This document shows positions 1 to 4,815 of a stretch of DNA of 6,020 bases, piece after piece (position 1 is the first letter of the stretch; the number at the start of each line of letters is the position of its first letter). Position numbers and translations under genes: made by a program. This DNA is from Victivallales bacterium (lineage in GTDB: Bacteria; Verrucomicrobiota; Lentisphaeria; Oligosphaerales; Lenti-02). The stretch lies in contig JABGQJ010000488.1 of the NCBI GenBank assembly GCA_018648945.1, positions 1 through 6,020 of the forward strand. Reading direction: 5' to 3'. The notes beneath the pieces were generated by a model. It ran no database searches, was not told the origin of the DNA, and was given only the letters and a program-made list of their open reading frames with translations.

Positions 1-1181
1 CCCGCCGGGAGAGTCCCCCCTGGGCCGAGGCCGGCCCGGGGCTCGTAGAGCCGGTTCCCGTAGGACGTCTCAAGACAGACCTCCAGGCCAAGTTCGTGGG
101 CGCTGTCCACGATATGGTCCAGCCACGCGAAGTCGTACACGCCCTTCTTCTTCTCGGTCTTGTTCCAACCTCCCTGCAAACGGATACGCTTGATGCCCAA
201 TGGCTTGAGATAGCCTTTGTAGGCATCCCAATCGGCCAGGTCGCGATCCAGCGTCTCACACCCCAGGGACCAGAAGTCGCCGGGGATTTCGTCCACCGAC
301 TTGGGTTTCAGCGTCCCCACCTTCTTCCAGCCAAGGCTGACGGAGCTCTGCACCCGGGTGGGGGTCAGGTCAAGCATGACTTCGTGCTTCTTCTTGCCGA
401 GAACCAGGGAGTCACTGAAGAACTGGGTCGCACGCAGGAACTGTTCTTGGTGGAGAACCCCATCGGAGATTCGCACCTCGTCGATCCAGCCATTCAGGCC
501 GCGACCAATGGTGAGCTCGGCTTCGTCATAGACCAGGGGACCGTGCAGCGTTGCCTTCTTGCAGAGCCTGTAGTCCACGTAGAGGGCGCATTCGCGCAAC
601 GCATGGTCGAAGGTCATCGCCACATGGTGCCATTCGCCACCATCTACCCTTGTTCCAGTCGATACCGTGCGGTTGAACCCCACTCTGGAGTCGCCTTGCT
701 GCGTGTCGAACCGCACGGAGACCACGCCCTGCGGGTTGATCGCCAGACTCCAGGTCGAACCATTTCCCCGGCGTTTGCTGACCAGCAACGCGAACCTGGC
801 AAGCTGCTTCTCGACGCGGACAAAGCACTCCACCGTCAGGCTGGGAAGCCGGAACTGCTTGCCACTGGGGAAGCGGATCTCGCCACCAACGGGGGCCAGC
901 TTCGTGACCGGGACCGGGGCGAAGTGGACCGACCGCCGGTTCTCCTTCAGCGCCAACGTGTAGCTGCCACCATCCCAGATCTGACTGCCAACGACGTCCT
1001 CTGCATGGACCGGCTTGCCTCCCTTCTCGAACACAGCGAGCGCGCCACCGGGAGCAAGTGTGTCGTCCTCGAAACTCCAATGGTGCACGGCTGCCGCAGG
1101 AAGCGACGTGGCAAAGCCGAGAGAGAGGACGCAAAACAGCAGGTTCTTCACAGAAGGGCTCCGTTTCAGCGGGTTCCGCAT
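1..1181 (-). CDS. Exported LamG-domain protein with a C-terminal glycoside-hydrolase-like TIM barrel (3' end cut by the window)
   Basis: The reading frame runs from an ATG at 1181 to the left edge without a stop (393 residues seen). The start is supported by GAGG at 1189-1192, 7 nt upstream, and by a signal peptide: Arg/Lys-rich residues 1-12, hydrophobic residues 13-29, and a likely cut after the Ala run at 29-31. Residues about 32-250 read as a concanavalin A-like LamG/jellyroll domain, with the typical WHHVAMTFD (184-192) and GWIDEVRIS (231-239). From about residue 295 a second domain begins. Its text LGIKRIRLQGGWNKTEKKKGVY followed by a helix and LGLEVCLETSYGN (328-376, in part) resembles the first strands of a GH39/GH42/GH5-like (beta/alpha)8 barrel. 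The catalytic acids would lie past the window, so family and substrate cannot be set. An exported, glycan-binding hydrolase is the likeliest role. It lies on the same strand as the oxidoreductase operon but 395 bp downstream, so it probably has its own promoter. Confidence 0.88.
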   Translation of the reverse strand, partial: MRNPLKRSPSVKNLLFCVLSLGFATSLPAAAVHHWSFEDDTLAPGGALAVFEKGGKPVHAEDVVGSQIWDGGSYTLALKENRRSVHFAPVPVTKLAPVGGEIRFPSGKQFRLPSLTVECFVRVEKQLARFALLVSKRRGNGSTWSLAINPQGVVSVRFDTQQGDSRVGFNRTVSTGTRVDGGEWHHVAMTFDHALRECALYVDYRLCKKATLHGPLVYDEAELTIGRGLNGWIDEVRISDGVLHQEQFLRATQFFSDSLVLGKKKHEVMLDLTPTRVQSSVSLGWKKVGTLKPKSVDEIPGDFWSLGCETLDRDLADWDAYKGYLKPLGIKRIRLQGGWNKTEKKKGVYDFAWLDHIVDSAHELGLEVCLETSYGNRLYEPRAGLGPGGTLPA

Positions 1182-1213
1182 ACTGTAGCCTCAGGACTCG
1201 GCATCGACTCTCG

Positions 1214-1237
1214 CCAGCAATTCCCCGTTTCTGCTGG
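1214..1237. promoter_or_regulatory. Inverted repeat CCAGCA-N12-TGCTGG upstream of the LamG gene
   Basis: Two perfect 6-bp arms (1214-1219 and 1232-1237) lie 33-56 bp upstream of the ATG at 1181. The position would suit an operator or an early leader hairpin. The arms are short and I found no convincing -35/-10 pair around them, so this is weak evidence. Confidence 0.2.
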
Positions 1238-1308
1238 AGTGCGTTCCTGGACGCGAAGCGCGCCATCGCAAGGCCCTCCCAGCGCATGGCGTGGCATGAG
1301 GACAGCCG

Positions 1309-1533
1309 CCTGGGAACGCCGCTCTCCCGAGCGGTTCCCCGGAGAGCTGTCATGTACCCACAGCCGTCGCCCGTGGCGGTCGCCACGCCCGGCCATAGTC
1401 GGCGGGCCTTCCCCTGGGAGCGCCGAACTCCAGTTCGGCATCTTCCGCCCGTGGCGGGTCAGCAGGCGTGGCCCCCGGGTTGGCGCGGTCGGCCAGACGT
1501 CCCGAAGAGCCGACGGCGGGCGGCGTTCCCAGG
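1309..1533. repeat. Palindrome-rich repeat segment bounded by 14-bp inverted repeats
   Basis: CCTGGGAACGCCGC at 1309-1322 reappears as its exact reverse complement at 1520-1533, enclosing about 225 bp with no convincing gene. Inside are several stem-loops: 1312-1339 (GGGAAC/CGCT pairing with AGCGGTTCCC, 2-nt bulge), 1372-1387 (CGTGGCG-GT-CGCCACG) and 1422-1439 (GCCGAACT-CC-AGTTCGGC). The motif TGGGARCGCCG occurs three times (1311 and 1415 on plus, 1521-1531 on minus). CGCCCGTGGCGG is directly repeated at 1368-1379 and 1446-1457. This is the look of a REP/BIME- or MITE-like intergenic repeat cluster. No transposase and no clear target-site duplication are visible, so mobility is inference. Confidence 0.6.
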
Positions 1534-1567
1534 ACTGGGCACCTTGAGTAGCCATGGTCACTGACGC

Positions 1568-1573
1568 CCTCCT
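1568..1573 (-). promoter_or_regulatory. Perfect Shine-Dalgarno AGGAGG just after the operon's last stop
   Basis: AGGAGG on the minus strand begins 3 nt beyond the TAG of the Gfo/Idh gene (1577-1579) and sits 6 nt before a GTG (1561-1559) and 12 nt before an ATG (1555-1553). It is a better match to the anti-Shine-Dalgarno than that of any recognised gene here, yet no recognisable protein follows. Confidence 0.4.
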
Positions 1574-1576
1574 AGG

Positions 1577-2593
1577 CTACTCCCAGTCGGTGTAGCCGGA
1601 GGCGGCCAGGACTACCTCGTGCACGAGGCGGTCGTGGTCGTAGGAATACGGGGTCTCGATCTCGCCACGGATAACCTGGGCAAGCTCCTGCATCTGGGCC
1701 ACGTAACGGTCAGTCATGCCCTCGAATTCCACCGTGTGCGTGCCTGCATCGTAGCGCTCATTGTCCTCGGTCAGGATCAGGGTCGCCTGCATGGGGTTGC
1801 CGTCGTAGTTTTCCAGAGGGCAGAGGTCGAACGTGCCCTTTGTTCCGCAGACCGTTAGACGCCGCTGTTTGATCCCATCGACGGCGTTGCTGCACGCTCG
1901 CACCGTCACGTTTGCATGGGGATACTCGATGACGGCCAGGCCGTTGGTGTTGATGTTGGCAGCCACACCGGGCATGGCTTTCGGGAAGGCGGTCACGTTG
2001 TCCGGACGCCCGAGCAAGGAGACGACCCAATCAATGGGGTGGCAGCCCAGGTTGTACATGATACCACCGGTGAAATTCGCCATGTAGGCTGGGTATGCCT
2101 CGCCGCCGTAGTTGTGGTTCATGTCGGCTTGGATCTGGAAGACATCGCCCAGCCAACCTTTCCGGACCGCATGCTGGCAGAGCATGAGTGGCGGGTTGGT
2201 GCGAAGCATGTAGCCCAGTTGGAGGGCCAGCCGCTTTTCTTGGCAACCGGCCAGCAGTCTGTCGAAGAGGGCCAGGTCGTCGCCGGCCGGCTTGTCCATG
2301 TGCATGTGCAGGCCTCGCTCCAGACAGCGGAGCGCGGTGGGAGCCAAGTCCAGATTCGGGGTCTCGACGATGACCGCCTCAAGCCCGGGCGTGGCGAACA
2401 GTTCCTCCTCGGTCATCCAGGCCAGGCCCTTGTAGGGGGCCAGATTGTCCCCGGCAAACCGGGCCGCAGTTGTGTGGCGATCGTCCACCACACCGACGAT
2501 CTCGTAGGTGTCCGGCAGCTTGCGCAACGCCCCGATCTTCGCCGAGGCATGCTCGTGGCAAATGCCGATCTGGCCAATCTTGATCTTCTTCAT
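1577..2593 (-). CDS. Gfo/Idh/MocA family NAD(P)-dependent oxidoreductase
   Basis: The 338-residue product is cytosolic with no signal peptide, a normal length for the family. An N-terminal Rossmann fold starts at residue 3 (IKIGQIGICHEHA) with a degenerate glycine motif. HMDKPAG at 98-104 is the usual EKP region; Lys101 is the conserved lysine. The C-terminal substrate domain carries GGIMYNLGCHPID (176-187), where His185 is kept but the usual Asp of the DxGxH motif is Asn181. Such enzymes oxidise or reduce a sugar or inositol hydroxyl with NAD(P); the exact substrate is unknown. The frame is open for 54 codons upstream, but those overlap the preceding gene and look random. The ATG at 2593 begins the family-like sequence and lies 8 nt after the previous stop, which suggests translational coupling. 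It appears to be the last gene of the operon. Confidence 0.93.
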   Translation of the reverse strand: MKKIKIGQIGICHEHASAKIGALRKLPDTYEIVGVVDDRHTTAARFAGDNLAPYKGLAWMTEEELFATPGLEAVIVETPNLDLAPTALRCLERGLHMHMDKPAGDDLALFDRLLAGCQEKRLALQLGYMLRTNPPLMLCQHAVRKGWLGDVFQIQADMNHNYGGEAYPAYMANFTGGIMYNLGCHPIDWVVSLLGRPDNVTAFPKAMPGVAANINTNGLAVIEYPHANVTVRACSNAVDGIKQRRLTVCGTKGTFDLCPLENYDGNPMQATLILTEDNERYDAGTHTVEFEGMTDRYVAQMQELAQVIRGEIETPYSYDHDRLVHEVVLAASGYTDWE

Positions 2594-2601
2594 CGTAGTC
2601 T

Positions 2602-3672
2602 CTACCCGACCCAGTTGAATTGCGGATTCTGCTTCTTCACGAGTTCGGTAACCCGGACCACTTCCAGCGCATCGGCGCTCGTGACCGGGAAGGGGATGTT
2701 GTTGCGGAGGGCATTGTGCAGATGCCTGGCGATCTCGATCTCGACGTACTCCCACATGTTCGTGTCCGGCTCGACCCGGCGGGTCTCCTCAATCCAGGGG
2801 AGTTTCGCGTCGGCGCTCATTGGGTTCCCCAACACCGGTGTTCCGGCATCGGCAGCGGCTTCGGGCCAGCGGAATTGCGGATCGAGATACTTGAGACGGA
2901 TGTTCTTCTGGCCCTGTCCATAGACCAGCGTGCCACGGTCGCCATAGATCGTGCAGTAGGGGCTTTCCAGCGCCACCGAATTGCTGATCTCCACTTCGGC
3001 AACCACATCGTTCTCGCCAGCGATCGAGATTCTCACATGATCATCGGCATCGCCCGGCGTCAGGATGCGCCGCAAATAGCTCCACACTTCCCGCACCGGG
3101 GCACCGAGGAGTTGCAGGCTCTGGTCGATCAGGTGGGGAGCCCATACGCTGAGCTGACCGCCACCGCAGTCCAGCCGCATCTGCCAGTCGTTCCGGCGCA
3201 TAAACTGATGATGCTTGCAGAGCTTCACCACATTGACATTGCCCAGCAAGCCTGCGGCGATGATGTCCTGGGCATTTGCGAAGGCCGGCTCGAAACGGTG
3301 GTTGTGACCGAAGTAGAGCTTGCCGGGGTATTCCTTATCGAGCCGCTGTAGAAGCTGGTAATCCTCGGCGGTCACCCCGATCGGCTTCTCCAGTAGAACC
3401 GTCTTTCCGGCGGCGAGAGCCTGCGCGGCGTTCCGGGCGTGATCCAGGGAACGGGTGGCGATGATCGCCAGTTCCATGTCAGGATCGGACAGGAATTCTG
3501 CGAAGTCGGAGTAGCCTTCCCCGCCAAACTCGTCCGCCATGGCCCTGAGTCGCGCGGGATCCACGTCGCAAAGCGCAACCAGTTCGTATTTCTCCGGGTC
3601 TTGCGAGAAAATCCGGCAATGCTGTTTGCCGATCCGACCGATTCCGCAGACGCCGAACTTGATGATCTTCAT
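2602..3672 (-). CDS. Gfo/Idh/MocA family oxidoreductase, second paralogue, with altered DxGxH motif
   Basis: The 356-residue cytosolic protein has a clean Rossmann motif GIGRIG (10-15), an acidic end to strand two (CDVDPARL, 35-42) that suits NAD binding, and LLEKPIG (93-99) with conserved Lys96. The C-terminal domain has GGGQLSVWAPHLID (170-183). His180 is present, but the Asp normally four residues before this His is Val176 and the motif Gly is Ala178. The start is the ATG at 3672 with GGAG at 3677-3680, 4 nt away. The frame stays open upstream for about 280 codons through the neighbouring isomerase gene in another frame. That extension is a GC-driven shadow, not a fusion. The protein is only distantly similar to the downstream paralogue, so this is not a recent duplication. 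Role by family: dehydrogenation or reduction of a sugar; substrate unknown. Confidence 0.93.
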   Translation of the reverse strand: MKIIKFGVCGIGRIGKQHCRIFSQDPEKYELVALCDVDPARLRAMADEFGGEGYSDFAEFLSDPDMELAIIATRSLDHARNAAQALAAGKTVLLEKPIGVTAEDYQLLQRLDKEYPGKLYFGHNHRFEPAFANAQDIIAAGLLGNVNVVKLCKHHQFMRRNDWQMRLDCGGGQLSVWAPHLIDQSLQLLGAPVREVWSYLRRILTPGDADDHVRISIAGENDVVAEVEISNSVALESPYCTIYGDRGTLVYGQGQKNIRLKYLDPQFRWPEAAADAGTPVLGNPMSADAKLPWIEETRRVEPDTNMWEYVEIEIARHLHNALRNNIPFPVTSADALEVVRVTELVKKQNPQFNWVG

Positions 3673-3773
3673 AGTGCTCCGTCTATTTTCTGGACAAGGT
3701 TCTCGTGCCCTGGGGGAACGGCATCGCCGTCCCGCAACCGGGAATCGTGGTAGATTCGCCTGGATGATCCAGG
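3673..3773 (-). other. 101-bp intra-operon spacer with two stem-loops
   Basis: Two inverted repeats lie between the isomerase stop and the oxidoreductase start. One is at 3758-3774 (GCCTGGAT-C-ATCCAGGC on the minus strand), overlapping the stop codon. The other is at 3714-3733 (GGGACGGC-GAT-GCCGTTCCC with a 1-nt bulge). Neither is followed by a run of T on the transcribed strand, so they are not typical intrinsic terminators. Stabilising or processing hairpins that adjust the ratio of the two products are possible. Confidence 0.45.
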
Positions 3774-4610
3774 CTAGGCGAGTGCCTCTTTGCAGAATTG
3801 CACGCAGCGGGCGACTTCCTGGACGGCATCCGAATCGCTCGGGATTTCGTATTCCAGCTCGATGTCGGCCGGGAACGACAGGCCATTCTGCTTCAGGTAC
3901 TGCAGGGTCAGTGCAACTGGGGTGTCCCCCTGCCCGAAGGGCATATTGGGGCCGTTGTTGACCTTGCGGTCCTTGAGATGGATGCTGAGAATCCGGTCGG
4001 CATGCTTCTCGATCATCGGGATTGGGGAGCAGTTCGTGCCCGCGACAAAGTGGCCGATGTCGAGGTTGATCCCCAGGTACCTGCCGTAGGAGAGCATGGA
4101 GCCATCGTAGGTGGTCGGGGTGATCTGGGTGTGGTTGTGGAAGCCGATCATGATCTCGTGTTTGTCGGCCATGGGGCCAAGCCGCTGTGCCGCTTCCTCG
4201 GATAGTTCGCGGGTGATCCCCTTTGCCCCCAGTGTCTTGGCAACTTGGAAGTAGTATTCGATCTGTGCGTCCGGCATGCCGGCGTTGCCGATATCGCCGA
4301 ACTTGGCGATATGGATGTTGACGCCGGCGTCGTTGAACATCTTCCGCAGGGCCGCGAACGGCTCCATCGAGACCGAGGTCCGCCACTCCAGCAGGGCTGC
4401 TGCATCGACATCGTCGCCGGTGGGCATGCCGGCGAAGGGCTCGATCGTGGAACTCATCAGCTCGATGGAGCTGACGCCGCATTGAGTCACATACTTGAGC
4501 AGGTTCTCGGCGTCGCACGGGAAGGAGCGGTAGCTGTAGGTGATGACCCCGATCGGGGTACCGTTGCAGCAGGAGTTGGGGGCTTGATCGCTGGTGGCTG
4601 CGTTCTGCAT
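3774..4610 (-). CDS. Sugar phosphate isomerase/epimerase family TIM-barrel protein (xylose isomerase-like, AP endonuclease 2 superfamily)
   Basis: The 278-residue protein begins at the ATG at 4610, chosen because GGAG (4617-4620) lies 6 nt before it; a TTG four codons upstream overlaps that site. After an 18-residue Cys-Cys-containing tail comes a single TIM barrel: GVITYSYRSFP (21-31), VSSIEL (46-51), GFHNH (156-160), NLDIGHFVAGTN (182-193), SIHLKDRK (209-216) and DIELEYE (249-255). Candidate divalent-metal ligands by analogy with D-tagatose 3-epimerase and IolE-like enzymes are Glu135, Asp184, His211 and Glu251. No signal peptide is evident, so it is probably cytosolic. The family includes ketose 3-epimerases, inosose dehydratases and 3-keto-sugar enzymes. 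The reaction here is not determinable, but the two oxidoreductase genes that follow favour work on an oxidised sugar. It is the first gene of the left-facing operon. Confidence 0.92.
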   Translation of the reverse strand: MQNAATSDQAPNSCCNGTPIGVITYSYRSFPCDAENLLKYVTQCGVSSIELMSSTIEPFAGMPTGDDVDAAALLEWRTSVSMEPFAALRKMFNDAGVNIHIAKFGDIGNAGMPDAQIEYYFQVAKTLGAKGITRELSEEAAQRLGPMADKHEIMIGFHNHTQITPTTYDGSMLSYGRYLGINLDIGHFVAGTNCSPIPMIEKHADRILSIHLKDRKVNNGPNMPFGQGDTPVALTLQYLKQNGLSFPADIELEYEIPSDSDAVQEVARCVQFCKEALA

Positions 4611-4616
4611 GGGATG

Positions 4617-4620
4617 CTCC
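4617..4620 (-). promoter_or_regulatory. Shine-Dalgarno GGAG that fixes the isomerase start
   Basis: GGAG on the minus strand is spaced 6 nt from the ATG at 4610. The alternative TTG at 4622 overlaps this site and has no comparable signal, so the ATG is preferred. Confidence 0.65.
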
Positions 4621-4641
4621 AATCAGGATCGGCTGGGTTGA

Positions 4642-4670
4642 GATATGCTGAGAGACTTGGTACGCACCAA
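4642..4670 (-). promoter_or_regulatory. Weak candidate promoter for the left-facing operon
   Basis: On the minus strand TTGGTG (4670-4665) and CATATC (4647-4642) are spaced by 17 nt. Each matches the sigma-70 consensus at only 3 of 6 positions, but the spacing is ideal and the start would lie about 25 nt before the isomerase ATG. The -35 element lies inside the 4656-4671 palindrome. Confidence 0.3.
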
Positions 4671-4671
4671 G
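4656..4671. promoter_or_regulatory. Palindrome CTTGGT-N4-ACCAAG, possible repressor operator
   Basis: The two 6-bp arms are perfect and the central CG gives a LacI-type operator look. It overlaps the candidate -35 of the left-facing operon and lies 76 bp upstream of the -35 of the right-facing gene, so a regulator bound here could control the isomerase operon directly. No regulator gene is in the window; a hairpin role is possible but less likely this far upstream of coding sequence. Confidence 0.35.
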
Positions 4672-4746
4672 GTAGTGTTGCCCCCGAGCCGATGCCAGCC
4701 CGCCATCGCCTTGCTCGCGTTCTCAAACCGAAACGAGCCGGCGAAC

Positions 4747-4775
4747 TTGACCGGGCACTGTGGGATCGCTATATG
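4747..4775 (+). promoter_or_regulatory. Sigma-70-like promoter of the SGNH hydrolase gene
   Basis: TTGACC (4747-4752, 5 of 6 consensus positions) and TATATG (4770-4775, 4 of 6) are separated by exactly 17 nt. Transcription would begin near 4782, leaving a leader of about 34 nt before the ATG at 4816. This is the clearest promoter in the window. Confidence 0.6.
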
Positions 4776-4815
4776 GGGTTACCGTCTGGCGACCTCCAGG
4801 AACCGGGGACTTATC

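Larger units (their letters stand above)
1166..1561 (-). other. Doubtful 131-codon open frame with a strong ribosome binding site, running through the repeat segment
   Basis: A GTG at 1561 (followed by an in-frame ATG at 1555) opens a frame of 131 codons ending at 1166, overlapping the start of the LamG gene by 16 bp. Its only support is a perfect AGGAGG, 6 nt upstream and just after the stop of the preceding oxidoreductase gene. The predicted protein is very rich in Arg, Pro and Trp and shows no domain, signal peptide or membrane segment. Most of it is a translation of the palindromic repeats. It is more likely a remnant start codon region, or chance, than a real gene. Confidence 0.15.

Noticed and set aside
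526..1386. A 286-codon minus-strand frame overlapping the LamG gene and the repeats
   Set aside because: It is another reading frame of the LamG gene plus the repeat segment; its product is Arg-, Cys- and Gly-rich with no domain.
1309..1533. CRISPR array or insertion sequence
   Set aside because: There are no regularly spaced direct repeats with unique spacers, and no transposase frame, only short inverted repeats and palindromes.
1528..1539. CCCAG-GA-CTGGG as a terminator for the oxidoreductase operon
   Set aside because: The stem is only 4-5 bp with a tiny loop and no T run follows on the minus strand; it is better explained as part of the repeat boundary.
96..1547. A 483-codon open frame on the plus strand
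   Set aside because: It is antisense to the LamG gene, whose signal peptide and WHHVA and IDEVRIS motifs show the minus strand is coding. The plus-strand product has no recognisable domain and also runs through the repeat segment.
2594..2755. 54-codon N-terminal extension of the Gfo/Idh gene at 1577-2593
   Set aside because: It overlaps the upstream gene and is low-complexity, Arg/Gln/Pro-rich text; the Rossmann fold begins right after the ATG at 2593.
1916..2923. A 335-codon plus-strand frame spanning the junction of the two Gfo/Idh genes
   Set aside because: It is antisense to two genes with clear family motifs, so it is a GC-driven shadow.
2602..4518. A 638-codon frame suggesting a fusion upstream of the Gfo/Idh protein
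   Set aside because: The first 280 or so codons are an out-of-frame reading of the isomerase gene and the spacer. The Gfo/Idh fold begins cleanly at the ATG at 3672, which has its own GGAG.
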